A stretch of DNA of 42,139 bases from the IMG/VR virus record IMGVR_UViG_3300045911_000040, positions 1 to 42,139 of that record. One strand, given 5' to 3'. Source of the DNA: a virus. How positions within the stretch are numbered: position 1 is the stretch's first letter; every line of letters begins with the position of its first letter. The translations under genes and the position numbers were made by a program. Shown one piece after another: positions 7,640-17,322 of this stretch. The notes under the pieces were generated by a model that worked only from the letters and a program-made list of their open reading frames with translations, made no database searches and had not been told where the DNA came from.

Positions 7640-7821
7640 TGATGTCGGGGCCGTTCGAGGATGACTTTACAATCGACACCCAGATGCTTATGGTGTTCGG
7701 GGCGGCACGAGCGGTGGTCGCCACCTTGCCCCCCACCAACGCAGGGGATGCGCTAATCCTCGAAAACGGCGACTTTTTGTTGCTCGAAAACGGCGATAAA
7801 CTACTTCTGGAGACAGCCTAA
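7639..7821 (+). CDS. Small tail-operon protein with LENGD repeats
   Basis: A 60-residue protein translationally coupled to tail tubular A through TGATG and to the next gene through TAATG. Its C-terminal half holds the tandem motif [19 protein letters not shown], a short beta-hairpin-like repeat seen at the ends of various small phage proteins. Function is unknown. Its place between tail tube and fibre genes suggests a fibre adaptor or assembly factor. Confidence 0.65.
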   Translation: MMSGPFEDDFTIDTQMLMVFGAARAVVATLPPTNAGDALILENGDFLLLENGDKLLLETA

Positions 7822-9170
7822 TGGCCGACACAAAGCTGAGTGCCCTCCCCGCTTTTACGCCGGTCTTGGGCGACGCAGTTTACGGGGTGGACGACCCAAA
7901 CGGAACGCCTGTTTCGGGGTCATTGTCGCTGCAAAGCATCTGGACGCTATTTCAGGGCGATGTGTCCGGAGATGCGCTGATCGCGTCCGGGGTTTTGACC
8001 ATCCAAAACGCCACGATCACCGACGCCAAGATCAGCAACCGAACCGCGCTTTCGGTGTTTGGGCGGTCGGCCAACTCGTCCGGTGTCGGGGCTGACATCG
8101 CGGCGGGCACGGACGGGCATGTGCTGCGGCGCTCGGGCACGACACTGGCGTTCGGCACGTTGGCGGCGGGGGCCTTCGCAGCGAACACGGCGCCCCTCAG
8201 CACGCTTGCCAGCCCGGCGGCGAACACCATCCTTGCGAACGCCACGGGCTCGACGGCGGCGGTCACGGCGGTTGCGGTTGGTGCGAACACCGTCGTCGGG
8301 CGTGCTGGCGGCAACATCGTGGCGGCGCAGCTAGCCACGGGGCAGGTCGCCAACAACGCCATCGACAACACGAAGGTCGCGGACATGGCGGCGAACACGG
8401 TCAAAGTCCGGGCCGCGGCCACCACTGGCGATCCGTCTGACCTTCCCCTTGCCGCGTCTCAGCTTCTCGGGCGCGGGGCTACGGGCGACGTTGCGGCGAT
8501 CACGTTGGGCACAAACCTGTCCATGACTGGCACGACGCTGAACGCCACAGGCGGGCTGTCGGACATCGCAGCGCAATCGTTGCTGGCGAACGCCACCGGG
8601 TCGTCCGCTGTGCCTGTTGAGTTGCCCGTCGCCGCGTCTCGCATCGTGGGGCGCGGGCCGACCGGCAACATCGTCGGGCTGGCGGCTGGCGACGGCATCA
8701 CGATCACGGACACGACTATCTCAGTAGGCGCGACGATAAGCGCCACGAAGGCCACGCCGGTCGATGCAGATCAACTCCCGATCTTTGACAGCGCTGACAG
8801 CAACCTTCCCAAGCTGACAACGGTCGGTGGACTTCGTGCTGCCATTGTCAACACGCAGATCATCGGCACCGGGCTGGCCACCACAGGCACGGTCAACCTC
8901 GACCTCGCTGCGCTCACCGGCACGTTCCAGACGATCACGGCCACAGGCAACCTCACCTTCACCGCCTCGAACTACGCTGCCGGTCGGCGGCTGACGCTTT
9001 GCATCGAGGCAGGCGGTTCCGCCAGAACGCTGGCGTGGCCTTCTGGCTGGGTCAGGATGGGTGCGGCGCTGCCCACTTCGCTTGCCGCCGGTGCGGTCAT
9101 CGTCGTCACACTTCTGGTCCGCAGCACGACAGAGGCCAGCACCATTGTCACGCATCAGGTGTCTGTCTGA
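7821..9170 (+). CDS. Repeat-containing tail fibre or head fibre protein
   Basis: A 449-residue Ala/Thr/Gly-rich protein with several imperfect repeats of the form VGRxxTGNIVxLxxG: [50 protein letters not shown] and [16 protein letters not shown], plus two NATGSxAVP-type repeats. Such repeats form elongated trimeric beta structures in phage fibres. The N-terminus ([24 protein letters not shown]) is of a type that attaches fibres to virions. The C-terminal 100 residues form a beta-rich domain ([15 protein letters not shown]). It begins a fibre/spike block placed between tail tubular A and B. Confidence 0.78.
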   Translation: MADTKLSALPAFTPVLGDAVYGVDDPNGTPVSGSLSLQSIWTLFQGDVSGDALIASGVLTIQNATITDAKISNRTALSVFGRSANSSGVGADIAAGTDGHVLRRSGTTLAFGTLAAGAFAANTAPLSTLASPAANTILANATGSTAAVTAVAVGANTVVGRAGGNIVAAQLATGQVANNAIDNTKVADMAANTVKVRAAATTGDPSDLPLAASQLLGRGATGDVAAITLGTNLSMTGTTLNATGGLSDIAAQSLLANATGSSAVPVELPVAASRIVGRGPTGNIVGLAAGDGITITDTTISVGATISATKATPVDADQLPIFDSADSNLPKLTTVGGLRAAIVNTQIIGTGLATTGTVNLDLAALTGTFQTITATGNLTFTASNYAAGRRLTLCIEAGGSARTLAWPSGWVRMGAALPTSLAAGAVIVVTLLVRSTTEASTIVTHQVSV

Positions 9171-9823
9171 TGACTGCTTTTACATTCTCCGATGTTGCGT
9201 TTGTGCGGCAGCCATCGGCTGGTAGTATAACCGTCACCTTTTTGGGTGTGCGTGACCGCTTTGGCACAGGTGACTTCGCTGACTTTACCAACCCCGCTCC
9301 GGCTACGGGGCAGAGGCTGGTATTCTTTATCAGCGGCGAGCCATACGGCGGGGGCTCTTTCTTTTCCGCCACGGTGAACGGCGGCGGAACGATCAGTCCA
9401 GTGAAGTGGTCTACGAACGGTTGGGACAACTCAATGTCAGCCTTTGAGACCGCCGCACCCGGAGGTTCAACCATCACCATTGCTTCAATATGGGCTGGCG
9501 GTGCAGGTGTTAACTATTGCGCCTGTTATCTGGTTGCGGGCGGAACGCTTCGCGACAGCGCCATCATTCGCGGCGCTTCGCCGCAAACCGCTGTTGTCGA
9601 TGTGGCCGAAGGTGGTGCGGTTCTGGGGGCGGTATCGACCACATGGTATAATGGCTCTACCTTGGCGCTGACGGCGGGGGTTACATCAGACGGGGTTACC
9701 GGAAGCCAAGGCCTTCGCGCCGGTTCGGCAGCCGGTCTGTCCGCCAGTGCTGCATACGGTGTGACCGGGACAAGCACCGACGGAAATCCGTTTGTCGCAG
9801 CCATTTCAATGGAGCCAGCATGA
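9170..9823 (+). CDS. Putative virion fibre-associated protein
   Basis: This 217-residue protein has Gly/Ser/Thr-rich, beta-forming sequence and no recognisable domain. It is coupled to the preceding fibre gene (TGATG at 9168-9172), which fixes the start. The pattern of alternating hydrophobic residues (VLGAVSTTWYNGSTLALTAGV) resembles jelly-roll or fibre-tip domains. A role in receptor binding or fibre attachment is inferred from its place only. Confidence 0.65.
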   Translation: MTAFTFSDVAFVRQPSAGSITVTFLGVRDRFGTGDFADFTNPAPATGQRLVFFISGEPYGGGSFFSATVNGGGTISPVKWSTNGWDNSMSAFETAAPGGSTITIASIWAGGAGVNYCACYLVAGGTLRDSAIIRGASPQTAVVDVAEGGAVLGAVSTTWYNGSTLALTAGVTSDGVTGSQGLRAGSAAGLSASAAYGVTGTSTDGNPFVAAISMEPA

Positions 9824-9873
9824 CCACCTTCCGCATCAAACCGCTTGTATCCATTAGGGGGATTGGCGCATGA
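9820..9873 (+). CDS. Possible 17-residue coupled mini-gene
   Basis: ATG at 9820 overlaps the stop of the preceding gene (ATGA), and its own TGA overlaps the ATG of the tailspike gene (ATGA at 9870). The predicted peptide is MTTFRIKPLVSIRGIGA. The AGGGGG inside it (9856-9861) is a good ribosome binding site for the next gene. It may be a true tiny gene or a translational-coupling leader that carries ribosomes to the spike start. Confidence 0.35.
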   Translation: MTTFRIKPLVSIRGIGA

Positions 9874-12098
9874 TCTGGTCAAACGGCACATCCCTAATCG
9901 CCCTGACAGCCTCGGGCATCGTCTCGGCCACGCTGGCGGGCGATCCGCCGCCGTCGTCCATCCACCTGACGCCGGGGACCGGCGAAAGCGGGATGGCTGT
10001 CACCAGCAGCATTCACAAGGAAGCCGCAGGAGGCTTCGCGCCGCACACGATCATCCTGCGCGCGGATGCCACAGGCGCTACAATCAGCCCTGGCAGCGAG
10101 ACGGGCTTCGACGCCCACGCACACGACATCATTTGGCGGCACCTGATCACAAGAGACGGCGATCCGGGCTGGTCTCTGTCTGCATTCTCCGCGCCTGAGC
10201 ACTTGCCGGAGTTCTGGAACAGGCGCGGAGACTACGCGGGCAAGCGTATTGTAGCCGTTCTCGATCAGCCCGGAACTTACAGGCATATCGTCACGGCAAT
10301 TGATCCGACTGGGAGACGCGCGACCTCGACTGTGCGGACCATCGAGGTTGCCGACCCGGACGCGCTGTTCACGGCGGCGCAGACCTATCTCGTGTCGCCG
10401 TCCAGCACTTGGGACGGACCGTCTCACGATGTCGCCAACCGCTACACTACCCTTCAGGCGGCGTGGGACGCAGCGCGGGCGGCAGGGCATACCCGGTTTC
10501 GCATCCTGACGCGGCGCGGAGAGACAGTTGCCGGGTTCGGCATGAACGCCGCCACGTCCACGCGCCAGTTCCTGTTCGATGCCTACGGTTCTGGAGCGTC
10601 GCCTAACATCACCAGCGGCTGCACCATTCGCAACCTCGGCGCGGGCAACGGAGCACACTTTGCCTTTCGCAATTGGCGCATGACGGGTGGGCTGGATACC
10701 GCAGCAGGCACTGGGAGTTCGCCCGACCCGCACATGTTCATCAGTCCCGAGGACGACTTCATCGTCTCTTACACGGACTGCTTCTTCGAGAATGTGAACT
10801 CGGCGCTTTACGCGATCAACGGGACCGGCTTCAACTGGTCAACCGTGGCCCCGACCAGCGGCTTTGTGGTCGCTTGCAACACCGTCTTTGACAACCGGTT
10901 CAATGCCTCCATGTTTGGGGAAAGCGGCGGCGGGTTTGCCATGATCGGCTGCCGGTCCACGTCGCGGCCTGACGGTCGGTCCATGCTGGACAGCAACAGC
11001 GGCAGCGGCTTTGGCTACCGCACCAGTTCCAGCCGATATCTCGAATACGTCTCACGGTCCGACCTTTTCAACGTCCACGGAAACTTTTACTCCTTCGGGA
11101 ACGTGGGCTACACGCAGCCAAATATGCGGTTCCAGACTTCCTACGGCTCAGCCGTCGCTGGCGCACACTTCGTGGTAGACCGCTGCACGGTCGAGAGCGG
11201 GCAGATCACCTTTGGCTTCCCGTCCGACGTGGGAAACGACGACCCCAGGTGGACGCGCCAACCCTGCAACTATCTCGTGGACGGCCTGTTCTATGTGAAG
11301 GGGCACACGAACTTTTCGGGCGCGATCCAGACAAACAATGGCGGCACCACTGTGCGGAATGTCCAGTGCGCGATCACGCCCAATCGGCCTGACAGCCGCG
11401 CACTGTCCTCGCCCGGTTCTTTTAATTCGCCCGCTCTCTTCAACGCCGTCTTCGAGACGAATAACAGCAATCAGCCAGCCTATGCCGGGGGCGCTGGCAG
11501 CAACCCGATCAAGTCCTACAGCAACACCTTGCTTCTGTTCACCGACGATACCAGCGCCGCAATCCACTCCATCGACAGCGGCTTCTCGTCAGTCTTCACC
11601 GAGGCCAACAATCTCGTCTATGCGCCGGTCATCGGTGGAGGGAACTACAGCGGGGCTTTCCAGCGTGGGAAGTTCTTCACCCCGCGCTATCGAGGCTTCC
11701 GCACCTATAACTTCCTCGATGTGGTGGCTACCTCTGTCACTCCGACGCATGTGGTGGACATCGGCAGCGCCACAGGGACCATTACGCAGGGCACGACGAT
11801 GACGGCTGGCGCGGTCACAGGCCGGGTGACGCAGGTGCACAGCCTGGGCGGCTCGAACCGGCGGATATGGTTGGACAACCTGTCGCCGAGTGACGGCACC
11901 ATCGGCTCCGGCGTCTCGGTCAGCTTCGCCAGCGGCGGCAGCGGCACGACCTCCACAGCGATGGAAGAAAGCCTGTTCGGTGCGTCATGGGAACCGACAG
12001 GCGACCCCGGATCGACCGCTGGCCCGTTTGCGCGCGTAGGAATGCGCGGCAGCTTGCAGACCTCGGCGTTCAGGGGCGCGTGGCCGCAGACAGCGTAG
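9870..12098 (+). CDS. Putative tailspike with beta-helix domain
   Basis: A 742-residue protein. The N-terminal 200 residues include an Ig/PKD-like beta segment (GTYRHIVTAIDPTGRRATSTVRTIEV), followed by YTTLQAAWDAARAAGHTRFRIL, a usual entrance to right-handed parallel beta-helices. The centre (about 240-600) has irregular short repeats rich in Asn, Gly, Ser and aromatics with stacked-strand character. The C-terminal 100 residues form another beta-rich domain. This suits a trimeric spike that binds or cuts surface polysaccharide, but no catalytic residues can be assigned from sequence alone. It is coupled to the upstream mini-ORF. Confidence 0.75.
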   Translation: MIWSNGTSLIALTASGIVSATLAGDPPPSSIHLTPGTGESGMAVTSSIHKEAAGGFAPHTIILRADATGATISPGSETGFDAHAHDIIWRHLITRDGDPGWSLSAFSAPEHLPEFWNRRGDYAGKRIVAVLDQPGTYRHIVTAIDPTGRRATSTVRTIEVADPDALFTAAQTYLVSPSSTWDGPSHDVANRYTTLQAAWDAARAAGHTRFRILTRRGETVAGFGMNAATSTRQFLFDAYGSGASPNITSGCTIRNLGAGNGAHFAFRNWRMTGGLDTAAGTGSSPDPHMFISPEDDFIVSYTDCFFENVNSALYAINGTGFNWSTVAPTSGFVVACNTVFDNRFNASMFGESGGGFAMIGCRSTSRPDGRSMLDSNSGSGFGYRTSSSRYLEYVSRSDLFNVHGNFYSFGNVGYTQPNMRFQTSYGSAVAGAHFVVDRCTVESGQITFGFPSDVGNDDPRWTRQPCNYLVDGLFYVKGHTNFSGAIQTNNGGTTVRNVQCAITPNRPDSRALSSPGSFNSPALFNAVFETNNSNQPAYAGGAGSNPIKSYSNTLLLFTDDTSAAIHSIDSGFSSVFTEANNLVYAPVIGGGNYSGAFQRGKFFTPRYRGFRTYNFLDVVATSVTPTHVVDIGSATGTITQGTTMTAGAVTGRVTQVHSLGGSNRRIWLDNLSPSDGTIGSGVSVSFASGGSGTTSTAMEESLFGASWEPTGDPGSTAGPFARVGMRGSLQTSAFRGAWPQTA

Positions 12099-12107
12099 GG
12101 AGACAAC

Positions 12108-14411
12108 ATGCGAACTAACCCAGGTCAGCGCGGTGCTGTGTTCGGGGAAATCTCTCCCCGGCTAGAAGGACGCGACAACCTCGATCAGTATTTCGAGAGC
12201 CTTCGGGTCTCGCAGAACTACATCATTACGCCGCAGGGGGCTATCTTGCGGCGTAGCGGGACCCGGCTTGTAACTGCGGGCGAAGCGGCAGCCGGGCTGG
12301 AGAGGTTGGTCCCCTTTACCGCGTTGGATGGGACCCCGCGTATGCTGGCTTTTCGGGCCGATGGCACGGGCGTAAACTACGATTTGAGCGTTCGCCACAC
12401 CGACACGGTGCTGGCGGAACTGACGCACCCATTTGACGCCACCGAACTGGCCAATCTGGAATACGCGCAGATTGGCAACCAGCTTCGGGTTGTGACGGGC
12501 GTCCGCGCTTACATCTTCACCGCGAACAACGTATCAGCCACCAGCTTCTCGGGCGCCGCAGTAGTGTGGCGAAACGGGCGCCAGCCGATGCTGTTGAACA
12601 ACCTGAAACCCGATTGGACGTTCCAGATCAGCGGTTCGGCGCCCAACTTCACTCTGACCCAAGCTGGGGCAGGGCTTGAACGGGCGTTTGAGGCGGCAGA
12701 CGTGGGTCGGTTCGTTCGGTTGTCGAACGGCACGACGCAAAGGTGGTTCGAGATCACGGCGTTTACCAGCGCGACCGTCGTTACTGTGCAAGTGCGGGAC
12801 GGCTTGGCCGCCGCACCTTTCACGACCGCGGTGGACGACTGGTCTTTGGGGGCTTTCAGCGCCACAGTCGGTCCTCGGTATGTGGCCCTCTACGAAGGCC
12901 GACTGTTCTACGCCGGGACAGTGGACGCCCCGGACCGTCTGTGGGCCTCGAACTCCGACGACTTCAACTTCTTTGAGGAACGGGCCGCCAATGGCCAAGT
13001 GACCGATAACATGGCTTTCACGCGGCGAGCCGTTTCCCGCGGCCGAAACACGATCCAGTGGCTGGTGTCCGCGGCCGACAGCCTAGGGGTTGGCACCGAC
13101 GTGGGGGAGTATATCCTGAGCCCCACGGAGGACAGCATCTTGACGCCCTTTAGCGCAATCTTGCGGCTTTCAACACGCCGGGGTGCGGATCGCGTCACGC
13201 CGGAGATTGTGGACGGGGACGTAGTGTTTGTGCAGCGCGGAGGCACCCAGCTTCGGCGCATGGTCTACCAGCTTGCCGACGACCGCTTTGTATCGAACGA
13301 CCTGACGATCTTGGCCCCACATATCTTAAAAGGCGGCACCCGGCGACTGGCCTACCAACAGGCGCCCGACACAATCCTGTGGTGCTTGAAGGACGACGGA
13401 GTTCTGGTGGGCTGCACGGTCGAACGGGAGCAGCGCGTGGTGGCGTTTCACACACACCGGATCGCAGGCTACCGGCTGGACGCCGCGGCGCGCGTTGTGG
13501 ACTTTGCAATCATGCCCAGCGCGGATCGGGACATCCTGTGGCTGATTGTGGACCGCCAAGACGGTTCAACGGTCAACCGCACCATCGAACGCATGGAAGC
13601 GACCTTTGACCCGGCCCTGACCGCGCGGGCTACGATGCAGGAGCGTATCAACGCAGTAGAAGGCGCGTGGATGCTTGACGCCGCAGTCGAGATCACCCAG
13701 GCGCTTCAAATTACGGCGGCGACCCAAGCGGCTCCGTGCCAGCTTACCGTGACCAGCACCGCCGGGTTGACGACGGGGCAGCGTGTCCGCATCCGCGACA
13801 TGCGGCGCATGGTGTCCTTAAACCGCCGTAGCTTCACAATTACGGTCACGTCCGGCACGACGCTTACGCTCGACGACAGCGACACGACGGCCGATCAACC
13901 CTACGAGGGGGGCGGCGCGGCCTACGTCGAACGCACAGTCGTGGACACTCTCGGGCATTTCGAGGGCCGCTCTGTCGTTGTCTTTGCAGACGGTGCCCGC
14001 CGCCCGGATAAGACAGTCAGCGGCGGGCAGATCACCTTGGACAGCCCCGCCAGCATCATCCGGGTGGGGCTGGCCTACAAGTCGTTTGGGCTGACCCAGC
14101 GGTTTGTGGCGCAAGGGGGCTTGGGTTCCCTCTCGGGCCAGCTTACCCGCGTTCAGCGCGTGGTCCTGCGGTTCTTGAACACGGTGGGTATGCGGATCGG
14201 CTACGGCCCACAGCCCGAGTTCCTGGAACCCGTGGAGTTTCGTTCTCTGCCGACGATCATGGACGAGCCGCTGCCCCTGTTCAGCGGGGACAAGGACATC
14301 ACGGCGGCGTCCGAGTTCAGTCGCGACCCGTCCGTCTACTTCGAGCAAGACGACCCCCTGCCTGGTGGGGTTTTGGCGATCTACACCCGGCTCGAAGCCA
14401 ATGAACGCTGA
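12108..14411 (+). CDS. Tail tubular protein B (T7 gp12-like nozzle)
   Basis: The 767-residue product matches the podovirus tail nozzle family: the N-terminus FGEISPRLEGRDNLDQYFESLRVSQNYIITPQGAILRRSGT is characteristic. Later come FYAGTVDAPDRLWASNSDDFNFFE and SAADSLGVGTDVGEYILSP, a segment typical of the nozzle beta-propeller. Six copies form the lower tail tube. AGGGAG precedes the ATG. It overlaps the next gene by 11 bases. The fibre/spike block separates it from tail tubular A, which it normally follows directly. Confidence 0.92.
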   Translation: MRTNPGQRGAVFGEISPRLEGRDNLDQYFESLRVSQNYIITPQGAILRRSGTRLVTAGEAAAGLERLVPFTALDGTPRMLAFRADGTGVNYDLSVRHTDTVLAELTHPFDATELANLEYAQIGNQLRVVTGVRAYIFTANNVSATSFSGAAVVWRNGRQPMLLNNLKPDWTFQISGSAPNFTLTQAGAGLERAFEAADVGRFVRLSNGTTQRWFEITAFTSATVVTVQVRDGLAAAPFTTAVDDWSLGAFSATVGPRYVALYEGRLFYAGTVDAPDRLWASNSDDFNFFEERAANGQVTDNMAFTRRAVSRGRNTIQWLVSAADSLGVGTDVGEYILSPTEDSILTPFSAILRLSTRRGADRVTPEIVDGDVVFVQRGGTQLRRMVYQLADDRFVSNDLTILAPHILKGGTRRLAYQQAPDTILWCLKDDGVLVGCTVEREQRVVAFHTHRIAGYRLDAAARVVDFAIMPSADRDILWLIVDRQDGSTVNRTIERMEATFDPALTARATMQERINAVEGAWMLDAAVEITQALQITAATQAAPCQLTVTSTAGLTTGQRVRIRDMRRMVSLNRRSFTITVTSGTTLTLDDSDTTADQPYEGGGAAYVERTVVDTLGHFEGRSVVVFADGARRPDKTVSGGQITLDSPASIIRVGLAYKSFGLTQRFVAQGGLGSLSGQLTRVQRVVLRFLNTVGMRIGYGPQPEFLEPVEFRSLPTIMDEPLPLFSGDKDITAASEFSRDPSVYFEQDDPLPGGVLAIYTRLEANER

Positions 14412-14805
14412 GACGCATCCGTTCCACCCGCGGGACCTCGACTGGCTGGAACCCCGTGGTCTACATGGGAGCACTCTTGACGCGGTGCGCCGTGTCATGT
14501 GGCAGAACCCAGCGGCCGCGGTCAAGGCGACCGGCTTGGCCCGCACGGTCGTGTCCGAGAACGGGTTCGTGATTGCCTGCGCGGGGGTGGCGCCGACCGG
14601 AGAAGCCTGGGCGTTTGTTTCCCGGCACGCCAAACCGTATGCCCGGGTGCTGGTGCGCGAAGCCCGCCGCGCCTTGACAGAGTGGGCGGTGCCGGTATAT
14701 GCACAAGTGAACAGAACCGACGAAGCCGCGGTGCGTTTTGCGGAACTGGTCGGTTTCAAGTTCTATGAGGCTGGAGTATGGCGGTATGACCCGGGTCCTG
14801 CGTGA
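14401..14805 (+). CDS. T7 gp13-like internal virion protein with GNAT-like fold
   Basis: This 134-residue protein follows the nozzle gene exactly where T7 gene 13 lies, and overlaps it by 11 bases. The sequence pattern FVIACAGVAPTGEAWAFVSRHAKPYARVLVREARRALTEWAVPVYAQVNRTDEAAVRFAELVGFKF resembles a small GNAT acetyltransferase fold, including the final conserved 'neighbour, ageing, GF' strand-helix pattern. T7 gp13 family members share this look without known catalytic activity. It probably helps assemble the internal core. The ATG at 14401 is preferred to the upstream frame start. Confidence 0.72.
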   Translation: MNAETHPFHPRDLDWLEPRGLHGSTLDAVRRVMWQNPAAAVKATGLARTVVSENGFVIACAGVAPTGEAWAFVSRHAKPYARVLVREARRALTEWAVPVYAQVNRTDEAAVRFAELVGFKFYEAGVWRYDPGPA

Positions 14806-15259
14806 CCCCAGCGGCCTGATGCGGACCCTATCGAGCCCCACAGGCATTGGCGCCTTGACGGGGGCCGGGGGTCTGCTGAACGCTTTTTCTGGCATGGCAG
14901 ATGGCCGCTCTCAAGCCGCGCAACTTCGCGCCGAAGGCAACGTAGCCCAGGTCCAAGGCGACCGGGCGTTGCGGGATTTCAAGCTAGACAGCCAGCGGCA
15001 GATGGGCCGTATTCTGGCGCTTGCAGGGGCGGGCGGCTTGTCCATCGACGGGGCGTCAATCGTTGCTTCCTCGGCGGCCGAACTGGCCCGCGGGGAAACC
15101 CGCATCCGTCAAGACACCCGGATGCGGCGTGACAGCCTGCTGCGCTCGTCGCGCGCCATCCGCCAGCGGTCTTTCGGGAACTTCCTGTCCGACCTGTCCT
15201 CGGCCAGTTTCGGGGCGCTGGACGCCTATGAAACGGCCGCAGAAGCACGAAAGGGCTGA
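14786..15259 (+). CDS. Internal virion (ejection) protein, T7 gp14-like
   Basis: A 157-residue protein in the position of T7 gp14, the ejection protein that enters the outer membrane. It has an N-terminal hydrophobic Gly/Ala-rich segment (PTGIGALTGAGGLLNAFSGM), a helical centre, a second small-residue hydrophobic stretch (ILALAGAGGLSIDGASIVASSAAELA) and a Gln/Arg-rich C-terminal helix. GGAG nine bases before ATG 14786 supports this start over the ATG at 14765. It overlaps the gp13-like gene by 20 bases. Confidence 0.78.
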   Translation: MTRVLRDPSGLMRTLSSPTGIGALTGAGGLLNAFSGMADGRSQAAQLRAEGNVAQVQGDRALRDFKLDSQRQMGRILALAGAGGLSIDGASIVASSAAELARGETRIRQDTRMRRDSLLRSSRAIRQRSFGNFLSDLSSASFGALDAYETAAEARKG

Positions 15260-15261
15260 CA

Positions 15262-17322
15262 ATGGTAGGACGGCTTCAACAGGCGGAAGTGGCTGGTGGC
15301 GTTCGTGGGGACGCCCTTATTCCGTCGCGCCAGCTTCCGGCTATGCGGAACCCTCTCGAAGACGTGGCGGACTATCTAATCCGTCGCAACGCCCGAGTGA
15401 AAGAGGACGACACGCTGTCGGACAACCTTCGACTGGCCGAGGCGCAATCTGCCTACGTCCGCCGGGCGACCGAGTTCATGGATGGGCTCGACCCGCTAGC
15501 CCTTGACTATCAAGAACAGCTTGACAGCGGGCTGGCTGCGCTCGCCGACGAGATCGCTTCCCAATACCAAATGGCTCTGCCGGAAAACCAGGCGCGGCTC
15601 CAGTCGGCCTTGACTGTTCGGCGCGATGGGTTCGCGACCGCCGCTGGTTCGCAGCGCCGCGCTGTCGTTGAAGGTGAAGCCGAGCGTCTGGCGACCGCAG
15701 CACTGGATAGGTTCCGCGCCCGAGTGTCTGAGGACCCCTTGGGTTACGCCGCCTACAAGGCCGAGTTCGATCAGCAGATGGAAGCCTTGCGGCCGTCCAT
15801 CGCGCCGGAGCGTCTGCCTGCTTTTGAGGAAGCCGTTCGCAAATCCGGCGATCTGTCGATTATCGACGGCTTGGCGCAACAGGGCGATTTCGACCAGGCG
15901 CGGGAGGTGCTTAACCTTGTTCGGCCGGACCTGTCGCCTGAGGAATACGAACGCACGCGCCGCCGCATCCAGACACTCCAGCAAGAGCGCGTCAGCCAAG
16001 CGGCCGAGATCGGGGCCGCCACGCGGGCCGAACTGTCCGGGCGCTTGGCGCTGGCCCAAACCGAGGAAGAACTGGCGGCCATTGAAGAAGAATTGGCCAT
16101 TGCTGTGCAGCGTGGGGACTACGTGGGCAATGACAGCGAGCGCGTTCGCATCCAGACCCAGATCACGCAAGGCCGCCGGGAACTGACCCAACGGCGCCGG
16201 GAGCGCACCGACATCTACACCCGCCACCAATCGGGCATCGCCCTTGACAGCCAAGCGCAAGTGGACACTGCATGGGAAGTCCACATGGAAACCGCGGCGG
16301 CTCGCGGTCGAGACACGTCCGACCCGCTGGTAGTAGCCAACGAGATCGTCGAGTTCACCAGCCGCACCGGCCAAGTGCCGACGCTTGTGCAGGGCATGAT
16401 GAATGGCGCCGAGGTGTCGGACGACCCGCAGCGCCTGGCGCAGATGGCCGGGATGCACGAAATGGTCAGCCTGCGGAACCCCTACGCCAACAGCGGCGCA
16501 GGCGAGCGTGTCAAGCGCGTCTCGTCTGTTGCCGCCAGCCTCGGGCTGACGACGGTCGAGGCCGCCAACATCGTTCTGGACGCCGAGCGCAACCCTGAAC
16601 GGGTTACCGCCCGCGCGGCCGAGTTCGACGCGGCACCGCCCACGCCGGAGGACGTGTCAAGCCACATCGCAGGGTCGGTGTTCAACGACCGGGCCTTGGG
16701 CTTCATCCCGTGGACCAACACGCTGTCCCGCGACGACGTGGACCCGACGATGATTGCCGATTATATCCGGTTCAAGCGCGAAGCGTTCGCCCTGACCGGG
16801 AGCATGTCCGCGGCCGAGAAGATTGCCGACCGCCGGTTTTCCGAAACCTATGGCGTGTCCTCGACCGGCGGGACGCCACACATCGTGCGCTACCCGCCCG
16901 AGCGGTTCTTGCCGCAGGGCTTGACACCAGCCCAGGCAAATGCGGTGCTTGAAGAAGAACTGGCCCGCAGGTTCGAGGTGCCCGAAATCGGGCCAGATGG
17001 TCGAACGCAAATGGTTCCACTCCGCGGTGCGCGTCTAATTCCGGCGCCTGGCTCCGATACGCGGGTCAACGCGGGACTTGCCCCGGTCTACATGGTCATG
17101 GCGCCGAGCGCCAACCTGGGCGGGGCGTATATCCCTTTTATGGCCAACGGGCAGCCTGTCCAGTTCACGATGCCGACCGAGCGGGAGTTGATCCAGAACA
17201 ACATGGCCTACGGCAGCGCCCGCATCGACCGTGAAAGCAATTTTCGCCGCAGCCGCGCGGCCGAGCGCGGGCGCCAACTTCGCATCGAAATGAACAACTA
17301 CGGAATGGGAGACACTCCATGA
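15262..17322 (+). CDS. Internal virion (ejection) protein, T7 gp15-like
   Basis: A 686-residue, largely helical protein rich in Glu, Arg, Gln and Ala, close in size and position to T7 gp15. That protein forms part of the internal core and the trans-envelope channel used for DNA entry. There are long amphipathic helices (for example about residues 225-310, with LAQTEEELAAIEEELAIAVQRGD) and no signal peptide. The product ends at 17322, overlapping the muramidase start by 4 bases (ATGA), so the two are likely coupled. Identification relies on synteny, size and composition rather than a clear domain. Confidence 0.75.
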   Translation: MVGRLQQAEVAGGVRGDALIPSRQLPAMRNPLEDVADYLIRRNARVKEDDTLSDNLRLAEAQSAYVRRATEFMDGLDPLALDYQEQLDSGLAALADEIASQYQMALPENQARLQSALTVRRDGFATAAGSQRRAVVEGEAERLATAALDRFRARVSEDPLGYAAYKAEFDQQMEALRPSIAPERLPAFEEAVRKSGDLSIIDGLAQQGDFDQAREVLNLVRPDLSPEEYERTRRRIQTLQQERVSQAAEIGAATRAELSGRLALAQTEEELAAIEEELAIAVQRGDYVGNDSERVRIQTQITQGRRELTQRRRERTDIYTRHQSGIALDSQAQVDTAWEVHMETAAARGRDTSDPLVVANEIVEFTSRTGQVPTLVQGMMNGAEVSDDPQRLAQMAGMHEMVSLRNPYANSGAGERVKRVSSVAASLGLTTVEAANIVLDAERNPERVTARAAEFDAAPPTPEDVSSHIAGSVFNDRALGFIPWTNTLSRDDVDPTMIADYIRFKREAFALTGSMSAAEKIADRRFSETYGVSSTGGTPHIVRYPPERFLPQGLTPAQANAVLEEELARRFEVPEIGPDGRTQMVPLRGARLIPAPGSDTRVNAGLAPVYMVMAPSANLGGAYIPFMANGQPVQFTMPTERELIQNNMAYGSARIDRESNFRRSRAAERGRQLRIEMNNYGMGDTP

